DNA of 64,000 nucleotides, taken from contig CALGLU010000040.1 of assembly GCA_937959275.1 (NCBI GenBank), forward strand, positions 1 to 64,000, in the 5' to 3' direction. A program made the translations under genes and the position numbers. Position 1 is the stretch's first letter. Every line of letters begins with the position of its first letter. Below, piece by piece: positions 27,268 to 36,180 of the stretch. This DNA comes from an uncultured Saprospiraceae bacterium. GTDB lineage: Bacteria > Bacteroidota > Bacteroidia > Chitinophagales > Saprospiraceae. The notes beneath the pieces were generated by a model. It had not been told where the DNA came from. It worked only from the letters and a program-made list of their open reading frames with translations, and made no database searches.

Positions 27268-29201
27268 ATATTCGTTGTTATAGTTTTGAAATACTCCTTC
27301 CCCACTTCGTAAATATCCTTTTGTGTGGTTGTGATATTATTCATTTCCGATTGAAATAATTTCTCTCTTGCCTTATACAATTTCATCTCCTTGACACGCT
27401 CTTTCTCTTCGTGCTGCATTAATTCGGCATAATAAGAGTCTATTGCTCGGCTTGCGCGTTCGTTATACTCTTTAAAGTAAGTTCTTACATGAGCTTTGGC
27501 TTGTGTTTCAGATAATTTAATTAAGCTTTGAATCTCAGACAGTTTATTCTTTTTCAATTCTCCCGTTTCATTCATCTGTGTAGATACATTCTGTTCATTC
27601 ATACTTTTTCTTTTTGAATAGATAAACCACATGATCAAGCTCATAAATAAAGGGCCAAAAAAGCGCTCAAAAGGGCCAAGTATTTTTGGTATCTTCTTAA
27701 CCTCAGCTACGATGTTCAATCGCATCTGAATTGTCAATATATTATCCATTAAAATCTTAGCTGCCATTTCTCGATCAGAGTAAACTGGAAGAATAACGTA
27801 AGGCATTTGGTTGCCACTTTTCATGGTTGAGTACTGAACAGTCTTTCTACCTTTCTCATCTATCGAATACTTAAACATATCCTTGCCTGTATCCCGATTT
27901 ACGAGATCACCATTCTTTAGCGCATCATTTACTGCCGCTACAAATTTTGTTACGCTCTTACCATATGTATCTGGAATTTCAGAAACGGCGACAACAGATT
28001 GACCTTCAAACGTCATAATACTATTATCAATCGCACCCACATCTGACGAAGGGATGAACCTGGCTATCATAATTAAAGGAAACAATGCATAAATAGGGGT
28101 CCTTAATGCAGAAAAAATAGCAGACATCCCATTATACCCAGCTTTCCTTTCATCAGTCCTTATACATTCGACATCCTTCCGCGCACCCTTTTCATATTGC
28201 TCTAACCCGATAGATATTGGAGGAAACTGGACTGTCTTTTCACTAGAGCTTATGTGACTTAAAATCTTATCCTGAATCGCTCGTAAGTTATCAGAAATAG
28301 ACACAGTCATGTTTTCAAACACTTGAACAGAAGTCTGTAGACACTTTCCTCTAAATGTATCTATATACTCTATCGGATACGAGAAACTAATTATCTTTCC
28401 TTCTATCGATTCATTATATCCTACATAATCCGTGATCTCATCGGCAAGTTCTTTAAATTCATCTTGTTCTAAATTATATATCTTATCCGTATTGTTTTCA
28501 ACTTCTTGTAAAACACCTTTAACGGAATTATTAAACTCCATTTTAACTTTAGATAATTCAATCTGAAGTTGTTTAGCTTTATTACTCAGTAAACTAATTT
28601 CTTTACCCTTATTTAGAATGATATTCCCATTCAAAATGGCATTTCTTCTCCTCAGTGTTTTGTAAATAACTTTCATCTCATTATGAATGAATGCCTCTTT
28701 ATGGCTATACAATTGTTTTAGACACCAAGAACTATTAAGAAATTGTAAAATACAGGCCCACTTTTTACTGCCTCCACCTTCAACACAAAAAATATTTTTA
28801 TTTGACTGTAGGCTAGCCATTACTCGATCATCTACTGCCCGATCAATTAAAAGAGCATAATTCACACCTTTGTTTTTCAACAACAAAGGGATACTGAATT
28901 CAGAAAAATTAAGTACATGAATCGATAAAGACACATCTTCCTCATACTGATCATCAGAAAGACGTCGACAAGAAATCTCAATTTGGTGCTCATTACAAAA
29001 CTCGCTACACAATTCCCCAATTTTAAGAAGATCATCTTCAGTTATCTGTTGCTTAAAATTCAATCGCAACTGGGTCTTTTCTTGTGCCATCCTATTAACT
29101 ACATCATCTACAAGTTTACTATCTTGAATAGAATGTATCAGAGACAAATGCTTCTTCTTTACAAGATTGAATGCTGTAGATATGTTTGTTCGCTTACCCA
29201 T
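27264..29201 (-). CDS. large membrane protein with coiled coils, 645 aa
   Basis: Residues 1-190 are mixed alpha/beta without signal peptide. Residues about 195-260 are a strong coiled coil (KAKQLQIELSKVKMEFNNSV and around). A TM segment is likely near 375-395 (TPIYALFPLIMIARFI), then an extracytoplasmic stretch, then a second TM near 545-562 (GPLFMSLIMWFIYSK). A final charged coiled coil (about 570-640, with many E and K) is cytoplasmic. This is a membrane-spanning scaffold with both ends inside. No family recognised. It is encoded between the VWA/FHA protein (3 bp gap) and the actin-like protein (4 bp overlap), which makes a physical complex of the three likely. Confidence 0.5.
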   Translation of the reverse strand: MGKRTNISTAFNLVKKKHLSLIHSIQDSKLVDDVVNRMAQEKTQLRLNFKQQITEDDLLKIGELCSEFCNEHQIEISCRRLSDDQYEEDVSLSIHVLNFSEFSIPLLLKNKGVNYALLIDRAVDDRVMASLQSNKNIFCVEGGGSKKWACILQFLNSSWCLKQLYSHKEAFIHNEMKVIYKTLRRRNAILNGNIILNKGKEISLLSNKAKQLQIELSKVKMEFNNSVKGVLQEVENNTDKIYNLEQDEFKELADEITDYVGYNESIEGKIISFSYPIEYIDTFRGKCLQTSVQVFENMTVSISDNLRAIQDKILSHISSSEKTVQFPPISIGLEQYEKGARKDVECIRTDERKAGYNGMSAIFSALRTPIYALFPLIMIARFIPSSDVGAIDNSIMTFEGQSVVAVSEIPDTYGKSVTKFVAAVNDALKNGDLVNRDTGKDMFKYSIDEKGRKTVQYSTMKSGNQMPYVILPVYSDREMAAKILMDNILTIQMRLNIVAEVKKIPKILGPFERFFGPLFMSLIMWFIYSKRKSMNEQNVSTQMNETGELKKNKLSEIQSLIKLSETQAKAHVRTYFKEYNERASRAIDSYYAELMQHEEKERVKEMKLYKAREKLFQSEMNNITTTQKDIYEVGKEYFKTITTNI

Positions 29202-29204
29202 AGT

Positions 29205-31418
29205 CTATAAATTGATGATGGTAAAATGAGAAATACTAGCTTCGCCAAATTTGATCTCGTCGCTTCCCGTTATCGTCGTCTTCTCAAATATTTGATTACT
29301 ATTTATATAGAGTTTACCCTCTTTTGGTTCAATTTCAAATTGTTCACCTGTCTTAGTAATTTTAGCATGATTCATTTCCACATCTACATCCAACCATTTA
29401 ATGTATAAGTCTGAATCCGGATTCTTTCCAATTGAAAATTCACATTTCAATTGATTCTGAAAATGTTGCTCTAAATTAAAGATGTCTCTCTCGATTTCAG
29501 GAGGGCTAACGACTTTAAGGCCTAATACATGTTGATCTTCTTTTTGATACCTTATAAACAAACAACCAATGCCTGAGAAAAATATAAAACTTGCAATCTG
29601 AAATACCAGGTTGTCAGCAAAATAAGAGCTTAGCACATAAAATGATATAAACTGATACGCGAGGTAAGCCATCAAACAAATACATATATACTGCTGAAAC
29701 GCAGCTACACTTAATTGGCGAGGTGATCCAAAATAACTCAGTTTGATATAAAGACCTATAATTGCAATTAGTATCCAGCTATATGGAATATGCGGTATCT
29801 CGAATTGGTGTGCATAATAAACACAGGCCAGACTCAGAGCACTGATAACTGGCAGACTTAAACATATAATAACATTTCTTTTAATGTTAATTGATTTTGT
29901 CCGACTCCACTTGATTGTCTCAACTACAATCTGCGATCCCATCAAAATAAATAAAACAAGTATTGCATTACTTAATAATGGTAATTCTCCTGAAACTTGG
30001 CGCTCAATCATATTGTATAATTCTATTGACTGCCAATTACTAAACACATTTTGTGTAAACACTATATAAATCAAACTAACTACCGTAGCAATGACACTTC
30101 CTAACCAAAATGCAAGCACATATTTAAATGGACCTTTTCGCTGATCAAATAAATCCCCATCAACTGAATCGACATAAAAGTGATTGTATTCTTTTGCATA
30201 CTTAGGGTTAGACATATTGTCTTTAATATACTTCCAAGACTCTAGCAACATGATGTGCTGCCCATAACGCACCACTTGGTCATCATCCTTAATTTTTGAC
30301 ATTTTTAATGGATCACTATGAGTGACACCTTCTTCTTTGATATCCAGGTATTGAAAAACATGATTGTTTTTAAATGAGATTCTATTAAAGAATGGAATCA
30401 AGGCAAACAGAAAGACACTGAACAGAATACCATAAAACAGACTCATTTTTATAGCACTTGTCTTCGTACCAACAGTCGTGTTTATAATGGCACTAGTAAA
30501 TGGACGCAGCACACCGATATAATCTCCAACAAAATCTGAGCCTTGGCCATCATATTCAACAGTTAAGCTATATGGCTTATTAGTTAAGGGAGACGCTATT
30601 GTTTGTTGGTACTTAAGCAGTAGGAGTTGACTATCATACGGACTTAGAGGCTTTGGCATTTCTCCGCCCGGCACAAACCCAAATGAAGGTCTAGTCACAG
30701 ACATATAATTAAGTCCATCTAAATATGTAAAGAAGGTTTCATTTAAACTAGTCTCCTTTGACAGAGGTATGATCTGTGTATTACCTAATTTATCCCTATC
30801 AATAATATCATCATACACGTGCATGCTATTATTTAGAATTGGGCTATTCCCATTTGTTAACAAATAGAATTTTTTATATTTCTGAACATCAACTGATTTG
30901 AATAAACGGTTGAAATCTGTAGCGACATCTATATCGGCTGAGCTTTTTAAATCTAATAGGATTGTTTCTAAGGTATACTTTGAAACTCTACGGACTGAAG
31001 ACAATCTATTTGTTATTACGGCAATATCAAAAACACATCCCTCCGGATGCTTTGAAATAATTTCAGCAGCTAATTGGCGGTAGTTAACTAACAATTTTTC
31101 TGATGAATTATGTATGCCTTGATCAATCACAATTAAGACCGCGTTAGGAATAGTAGACTTCTTCTCCGAGACATTTACCAAGCCTTTTGAAATACCAGTC
31201 AGTTCAAAATCAGATTCCTGTTGACCATCAAATCTGAAGTGTATATTCTCATAATTCGCATAAAGTTGTTCTATCGCATCAGTCTCGCTATGTAGTATAA
31301 CATCAAGTGTATTGGTTTCAATATTCCAGTATGAGCTAGTAATTGAATATTCAACAATGTCCTCCCCTTGTAGAGACGTGACTATCATCAAAAACAATAT
31401 GTTTAGGACTACTTTCAT
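29205..31418 (-). CDS. VWA-like / multi-TM / C-terminal FHA protein, 737 aa
   Basis: Signal peptide, then a VWA-like domain at about 80-260 (NAVLIVIDQGIHNSSEKLL, then FDIAVITNRL, then KKFYLLTNGNSP). The DxSxS metal site is only partly kept. A TM is near 325-345 and a cluster of TM helices lies at about 435-640. The last 90 residues are an FHA domain: CEFSIGKNPDSDLYI, then VEMNHAKITK, then LYINSNQIF. The usual phosphate-binding Arg of GR is Lys and the SR-H motif is MNH, so phospho-Thr binding is uncertain. It likely joins a periplasmic sensor or scaffold to a cytoplasmic partner. Overlaps the barrel gene by 4 bp. Confidence 0.65.
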   Translation of the reverse strand: MKVVLNILFLMIVTSLQGEDIVEYSITSSYWNIETNTLDVILHSETDAIEQLYANYENIHFRFDGQQESDFELTGISKGLVNVSEKKSTIPNAVLIVIDQGIHNSSEKLLVNYRQLAAEIISKHPEGCVFDIAVITNRLSSVRRVSKYTLETILLDLKSSADIDVATDFNRLFKSVDVQKYKKFYLLTNGNSPILNNSMHVYDDIIDRDKLGNTQIIPLSKETSLNETFFTYLDGLNYMSVTRPSFGFVPGGEMPKPLSPYDSQLLLLKYQQTIASPLTNKPYSLTVEYDGQGSDFVGDYIGVLRPFTSAIINTTVGTKTSAIKMSLFYGILFSVFLFALIPFFNRISFKNNHVFQYLDIKEEGVTHSDPLKMSKIKDDDQVVRYGQHIMLLESWKYIKDNMSNPKYAKEYNHFYVDSVDGDLFDQRKGPFKYVLAFWLGSVIATVVSLIYIVFTQNVFSNWQSIELYNMIERQVSGELPLLSNAILVLFILMGSQIVVETIKWSRTKSINIKRNVIICLSLPVISALSLACVYYAHQFEIPHIPYSWILIAIIGLYIKLSYFGSPRQLSVAAFQQYICICLMAYLAYQFISFYVLSSYFADNLVFQIASFIFFSGIGCLFIRYQKEDQHVLGLKVVSPPEIERDIFNLEQHFQNQLKCEFSIGKNPDSDLYIKWLDVDVEMNHAKITKTGEQFEIEPKEGKLYINSNQIFEKTTITGSDEIKFGEASISHFTIINL

Positions 31419-32461
31419 TTGCTTAAAGAATAGTTTAATACAAGTCTATGTGAATAGCTAGAACCTTGTTTTAAATTTGTTCTGCCGATATCCCTATTAT
31501 TTTGCTGGCTTAAATCTTGGAAAAAAAGATTATCGTCATCAATAAACTCAGATGTAATTCCTAAAGACAATCCAGCTATGACATTAAATCTAAGAGCGAC
31601 GTTAGCATTAATATCCAAATGTTTTTTCTCTCCATTATAATTATAGAAAAATCTAGTCTGTGCTTGTACCAGTAATTTTTTATCTATGATTTCCTTGTTA
31701 TACTCTAATGACAATTGGGAGCCATAAAATATTCTTGACTTCTTGTATGATGTTGTACGTTGTTGCTCTTCATCATAAATGAGATCATTACCATGCAAAG
31801 ATGATCCTAAGTAAATCGTTGTGTCAGATGTACTATGTAATGCTGGTGTAGCAGCTATTTCATCATTACCGACATAAATGATCTTTGTCGTAAACGGTGA
31901 AAAATAGATGACATAGTCAAAATCATTTCTTTTTTCGTAACCAATAGACACGGTAGCAGTCATTGGCGAAATAAATTGAGCTAAACGAACATACTCTTCC
32001 GTATGCCCTTTTAAATAATTGTCAGTATAAGAAGGCAATAATTGAGTATTTATAAAAGATTCCCCCGCAATATAATTATTGCTATAACCCAGTTGTTTTG
32101 AATATTTTGTCTTTAAGGTGAGATAATCGTAATTCTTTTTATATGGATTAATTGTTTTATTTTCTTGAGGCAACTCAATAACATCAGACGGACTTTTAGC
32201 AATGCCTAGATTAAGTATAAAACTATTTTCGAATATAAAATCGGTATCAATATTAATATTACTTATTTCTAAATCCAGACCTAGTTGAATTGAATTTCCC
32301 TCTTGCCCAACCTTTGGATTGATTGAAAAATTACTATTCGCAGAAACGCCGAGATTAATTAAGTGATTCCAGCCAGTGTAGAGATCACTCTTATTCTGGG
32401 CTTGCAACAACAGGAGTAGCTGAGTATTAAAAAATAGTATTAAAATTGTTTTAAGAATCAT
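31415..32461 (-). CDS. DUF3078-like outer-membrane protein, first gene of the envelope operon, 348 aa
   Basis: A signal peptide (ILILFFNTQLLLLLQAQ) is followed by YTGWNHLINLGVSANSNF. The protein then shows regular amphipathic beta strands throughout, with long polar loops (YDEEQQRTTSYKKSRIFYGS). The last segment HRLVLNYSLSK gives a terminal strand. N-terminal W followed by L-N-G-S-AN resembles DUF3078 proteins, which I think are Bacteroidota outer-membrane barrels. It heads the minus-strand operon and overlaps the VWA/FHA gene by 4 bp. Array B lies 90-145 bp upstream of its start. Likely the outer-membrane anchor of the machine. Confidence 0.6.
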   Translation of the reverse strand: MILKTILILFFNTQLLLLLQAQNKSDLYTGWNHLINLGVSANSNFSINPKVGQEGNSIQLGLDLEISNINIDTDFIFENSFILNLGIAKSPSDVIELPQENKTINPYKKNYDYLTLKTKYSKQLGYSNNYIAGESFINTQLLPSYTDNYLKGHTEEYVRLAQFISPMTATVSIGYEKRNDFDYVIYFSPFTTKIIYVGNDEIAATPALHSTSDTTIYLGSSLHGNDLIYDEEQQRTTSYKKSRIFYGSQLSLEYNKEIIDKKLLVQAQTRFFYNYNGEKKHLDINANVALRFNVIAGLSLGITSEFIDDDNLFFQDLSQQNNRDIGRTNLKQGSSYSHRLVLNYSLSK

Positions 32462-32550
32462 GTTTATTCAATAATTAGAGACGATTCGCCTTAATATTTG
32501 CTAACTATTCGCTAATGTATGAGCCTTTAAATATTATTTTATCATGTTGA

Positions 32551-32605
32551 AAGACGATTCCAGAATGATTCTATATTGTTTCCTTCTTAATTCTAATTTA
32601 ATTCT
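32551..32605 (-). promoter_or_regulatory. 11-bp phased repeat array B in the divergent promoter region
   Basis: Read on the minus strand, five abutting 11-bp units of the form AGAATTAA / GGAAACAA / AGAATCAT / GGAATCGT fill 32551-32605 without a gap. The array ends directly before the E1 start codon and lies 90-145 bp upstream of the envelope operon start, so it may control both. A 22-bp part (32562-32583) agrees at 17 of 22 positions with 44762-44783 in array E. If the array is an activator site for the minus operon, its position fits well. For the plus operon, an E1 start at the second Met (32657) would leave room for a leader. Confidence 0.65.
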
Positions 32606-33745
32606 ATGCAGAAGATAAAATATAAAGCCAAAGAGTGGGATTATAGCTTTAAATCTATGACCTGGTGGAACAGAGATAAAGTGAAAAATGCAAAAGTCAT
32701 GGTCGTTGGCTGTGGAGCATTGGGCAATGAGGTCATTAAAAATTTAGTATTAATGAATGTTTCAAACATTGTAATTGTAGATTTTGATGAGATAGAATAT
32801 TCTAATCTCTCAAGGTCTATTCTATTTGACCATTCGCATGTGACTAACTCGTCTAGGAAAGTCGATGCGGTTAAGCACAAAGTTGAACAGATCAACCCAA
32901 CTGTAACTGTAGAGGCTCTGCATGCTGATGTATGTCATGGCGTGGGTCTATCCTATTTTGAAGAGGTAGATGTCATTATCTCCTGTCTTGACAATAGACA
33001 AGCCCGATTATTTTTAAATAGATATGCGTTTCAATTTTCTACACCTTGGATAGATGGTGCCATAGAGAATGTCTCCGGTACAGTCAAAATATATCGGAAA
33101 GGAGAAAACTGTTATGAATGTAATCTAACAGATATAGAACGACAAGAGATAAAAGCCAAACTAGCCTGTGCAGATGTTGCAGCGCAATATGAATCACACG
33201 GAAGTATTCCAACAACTTCCATTTCCGCCTCAATTATAGGAGCCATACAAGTCCAGGAAGCACTTAAAATAATACATGGATACGAAGATGAATTGATGAC
33301 ACAAAGCCTCTATTATGAGGGCTTTCACAATCTATACCTGAATTATACTGAGACAATGACGAATCCTGATTGTCACTGTCAAATGGAGGATATACACCTA
33401 TTAAGGACCGAATTAAGTCACAAAGCAACAATAGAGAGTCTGTTTGAAGAGATGCATAAATCACTAGAAGAATCAGATCCGATCATTATGCTACGTAGTC
33501 CATTGATCCTTAAGGTACAAACGATGAATCAAGACAAGACTGCCGAGATAAGCATTCCAAAATATAAGTTGAAGGATTATTTCGATGAAGATCTTATGAT
33601 TCTAAATCAAGTGGATCGCATTGACCACAGCTTCTCAGACAAGACGTTAACGCTTGAAGACATAGGAATAGCAAGCAACGATATTATAAAATATATAAGT
33701 AAAGAAGGAACTATGAAATTTTTAAAATTAAAACTAAACTCATGA
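32606..33745 (+). CDS. E1-like ubiquitin-activating enzyme (ThiF/MoeB fold), 379 aa
   Basis: The adenylation domain is complete: VVGCGALGN at 34-41 (nucleotide-binding Gly loop), VDFDEIEYSNLSR at 58-70 with the Asp that binds ATP ribose and the N--R motif, and CLDN at 127-130. Cys169-x2-Cys172 and Cys256-x-Cys258 probably bind zinc as in MoeB/ThiF. Cys188 (KLACADVA), before the PTTSISASIIGAIQVQEALK helix, corresponds to the region of the active Cys in MoeB-like enzymes. A C-terminal extension of about 120 residues is unique to this protein and may contact E2 or the ubiquitin-like partner. Expected reaction: adenylation and thioester formation of the Ubl encoded next (4-bp ATGA overlap). Confidence 0.85.
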   Translation: MQKIKYKAKEWDYSFKSMTWWNRDKVKNAKVMVVGCGALGNEVIKNLVLMNVSNIVIVDFDEIEYSNLSRSILFDHSHVTNSSRKVDAVKHKVEQINPTVTVEALHADVCHGVGLSYFEEVDVIISCLDNRQARLFLNRYAFQFSTPWIDGAIENVSGTVKIYRKGENCYECNLTDIERQEIKAKLACADVAAQYESHGSIPTTSISASIIGAIQVQEALKIIHGYEDELMTQSLYYEGFHNLYLNYTETMTNPDCHCQMEDIHLLRTELSHKATIESLFEEMHKSLEESDPIIMLRSPLILKVQTMNQDKTAEISIPKYKLKDYFDEDLMILNQVDRIDHSFSDKTLTLEDIGIASNDIIKYISKEGTMKFLKLKLNS

Positions 33746-34017
33746 CACAGGATATACCAGTTATCGTCCGCGTGATGCCAAGTGCTGATGAATTAGAAAT
33801 AAGCATCCCTAGTTCAGCAACACCCAGAGAATTAATAAATCACATACTTGACGCAGACATTGGGGTGCCAAAAACAGATGCACAATCGAATCAAGTTGTA
33901 TATCAACTGATACCTAAAGGCAAAAACGAAGTCCTTAAGGAGTCTGAAACATTTTCTCAAGGAGATGTCCAAGCTAATGATGTCATTCTCATGATCCCCA
34001 AAGTAATTGCGGGATAA
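33742..34017 (+). CDS. ubiquitin-like modifier (beta-grasp), 91 aa
   Basis: The order of elements fits a beta-grasp: strand PVIVRVMP (5-12), strand ELEISIP (17-23), helix TPRELINHILDA (27-38), strand VVYQLIPKG (53-61), then L-E-ETFSQGDVQANDVILMIPK, much like the small YukD/EsaB class. It ends ...IPKVIAG, so the natural C-terminus is Ala-Gly with no tail to remove. Canonical modifiers end in Gly-Gly. It overlaps the E1 gene by 4 bp and its stop overlaps the E2 start (TAATG), so the three proteins are made together. Likely the modifier of the conjugation pathway; its target is unknown. Confidence 0.75.
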   Translation: MTQDIPVIVRVMPSADELEISIPSSATPRELINHILDADIGVPKTDAQSNQVVYQLIPKGKNEVLKESETFSQGDVQANDVILMIPKVIAG

Positions 34018-34637
34018 TGAAGTATCAAGATCCTTGGTTAAGTAGATTGCAGATGGAGCACGATGCCATCAAAGAATATTGTGAGAATTCAGATCTAGTC
34101 AATTTTTCAGCTTCTTTATTGAGAGAGGGCCTTCCGCCTGATCGATATCTAGTCCACTACAATATTAAAAGCATTACAAGCATAGATTCGGATCAACGTC
34201 CAATTTATGGTTATGATCACTATGTTAGCATAGACCTACCTCATGATTACCCTATGGTATCTGGTCCTATATGCAAAATGAACTCTCAAATATGGCACCC
34301 AAACATTAGACATGATGGACAATTCAAAGGTAGAATATGTATCAATTCCAATGCATTGGGTTCTTGGTTTACACTTGACATGCTTGTGCATCATTTGGGA
34401 GAAATGATTCAATACAAGAACTACCATGCAGAACCGATACAACCCTATCCTGAAGATCCAAAGGTTGCCAATTGGATCAAACAATATGCAGAGCCATCAG
34501 GCCTCTTAAACAAGAATCAGTCTAAAGCAATAGATGATCGCCCCTTGCAAAAGCCATCACAAGAATGGCTGTCTAAAAGGCAAAAAACGATTAGCATTAA
34601 AAGAAGAAATTTAAACAGGAAACCCTTATATAAATGA
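34017..34637 (+). CDS. E2-like ubiquitin-conjugating enzyme (UBC fold), 206 aa
   Basis: The core is recognisably UBC: strand/loop HYVSIDLPHDYPMVSGP at 68-84, HPN at 94-96 (the oxyanion Asn motif of eukaryotic E2s), then Cys108 in GRICIN as catalytic Cys. SWFTLDMLVHHLGEM at 116-130 is in the place of the W-P--T----L crossover helix, and PEDP near 145-148 matches the usual N-DP. HPN and Cys are four residues further apart than in typical E2s. After residue 165 a basic tail (SKRQKTISIKRRNLNRK) is added, perhaps for membrane or nucleic-acid contact. Start chosen at the ATG overlapping the Ubl stop. Expected to carry Ubl as a thioester; no E3 is visible. Confidence 0.85.
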   Translation: MKYQDPWLSRLQMEHDAIKEYCENSDLVNFSASLLREGLPPDRYLVHYNIKSITSIDSDQRPIYGYDHYVSIDLPHDYPMVSGPICKMNSQIWHPNIRHDGQFKGRICINSNALGSWFTLDMLVHHLGEMIQYKNYHAEPIQPYPEDPKVANWIKQYAEPSGLLNKNQSKAIDDRPLQKPSQEWLSKRQKTISIKRRNLNRKPLYK

Positions 34638-36175
34638 AGTCCTTATACTACACCATACTATTTCTCTTAATATCTACTTATTGTTTTACACAAAACACCA
34701 TTGATTTTGAATACTTCAGAAGAGCAGGAAAGGTAGATGTGAATTACTATGTGAAAAATGAACAATCAAAATCACAAATTCCTGTCCAACATGAAGTCAC
34801 TTTAGAAAACACATCCGAACATCAATATTTCATTGTTGAACTTAGCAATTTAAGATTAGGTCTCGATAAGAATACGTCCGAACAAAAACAAATAAAAGAT
34901 GCCATAAATTATATGGTACATGTGCCTATTGATCCATCTTCGATTACACTCAGCACAGAATCCTTAAAATTTAGCAACATAACAAACGATGGATTGCTAG
35001 CAGCAATGAGTACGGATAAAGCCAATAAGAAAATAGAAATTTATTATGAATATAAAAACACACTAGCTGTTAATAGTATTTCCGACCTCCAGATCAAATT
35101 TAAAGTTGAAGCGATTGAGGGATACAGACCATTAAAAGAAGAACACAAAGGTGGTGAAATAATAAAATGTAAAATAACTGTAAAACCAAATAAACATTAT
35201 CATCAACAAAAAGAAATAGCAACTGCTGAAAATAAATTATTCTCAAATTACCTAAATACTTCAGAGACGGCATACAAAATAAAATATGCTCGAGACTATT
35301 TATCAAAATTTCCAAATTCAAATCAAGATAGACTAGAAGACATACAGGTTTTTTTATCTGGCATGGCGAGTTATATCAACCCAATTGATCATGACAAAAA
35401 AATGTATAAACAGATTATAAAATTCTGCGTAGACGAACAAGAAAAAAGCAGATGCCAAACTCTCTGCACGCAATATCAAGACTTTGTCTGGGATGAGCCT
35501 CAGCATTACAAAGGAACATACTTAGAAAGAGCATATTTACATAGGATTCAATTGTTTGCCGACTCTCCAAATCAAGAATGGCTGAGCTGGTGTGAAAAAT
35601 ATATACAAAAATTCCCTAGTTCTAAGGATAGCTATGCAGTACAAACATTAAAAGATGAATACTTGCAATCCATTGAAGACCAGAAGAATAAGTCTCGATC
35701 ACCCTTCATCCAAAGGAGTACATCTAGCTATAACCAAACTGATATAAAGGAGCTTACAATCGACTCCATAGATGTTGCAGAAATTGAAGTAGAAGAAGAA
35801 ATACTCATTCCACAAAAAAAAGACTGGGCAACAATTTTAATTCATGATGACAAGTCAGGTATAATCGTTAGGACAGGTGGACTATCAGATGAAGGCTATG
35901 TTATAGAATTTAGAAATGTTACAGATCAGCTAGTCGAATACGACCCCTCTTTTGTAGGAGAAAAAGAGTCAGTGGAATTAGATGAAGTCCTTGATGGAAG
36001 GTTTAAAGATGGTCATTACAAAATCTCAGTCTTTAGTAAGATGGACAGACAATTATTAGATACAAATATGATTGAGTATAATTCTACTAAACTGTCTCCT
36101 GAATTTACATATATATTACTGGTCAGTTTTATCGCTCTTGGATTCTTTAGCTATAAAAAATATTATAAACTATAG
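34634..36175 (+). CDS. exported protein with C-terminal TM anchor inside the conjugation operon, 513 aa
   Basis: Signal peptide (TILFLLISTYCFTQ) at the start and one TM helix at the end (about 490-508, YILLVSFIALGFF) followed by KKYYKL, so the bulk is periplasmic and anchored in the inner membrane. Residues about 20-180 are beta-rich and about 185-340 helical, with a repeated KYAR/CEKYIQKFP type of helix (DYLSKFPNS and KYIQKFPSS). The latter suggests TPR-like repeats. Residues about 390-480 form a second beta domain. It sits between E2 (4-bp overlap) and the JAMM gene (5 bp), so it links cytoplasmic Ubl chemistry to the envelope. No family recognised. Confidence 0.55.
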   Translation: MKSLYYTILFLLISTYCFTQNTIDFEYFRRAGKVDVNYYVKNEQSKSQIPVQHEVTLENTSEHQYFIVELSNLRLGLDKNTSEQKQIKDAINYMVHVPIDPSSITLSTESLKFSNITNDGLLAAMSTDKANKKIEIYYEYKNTLAVNSISDLQIKFKVEAIEGYRPLKEEHKGGEIIKCKITVKPNKHYHQQKEIATAENKLFSNYLNTSETAYKIKYARDYLSKFPNSNQDRLEDIQVFLSGMASYINPIDHDKKMYKQIIKFCVDEQEKSRCQTLCTQYQDFVWDEPQHYKGTYLERAYLHRIQLFADSPNQEWLSWCEKYIQKFPSSKDSYAVQTLKDEYLQSIEDQKNKSRSPFIQRSTSSYNQTDIKELTIDSIDVAEIEVEEEILIPQKKDWATILIHDDKSGIIVRTGGLSDEGYVIEFRNVTDQLVEYDPSFVGEKESVELDEVLDGRFKDGHYKISVFSKMDRQLLDTNMIEYNSTKLSPEFTYILLVSFIALGFFSYKKYYKL

Positions 36176-36180
36176 CCAAA

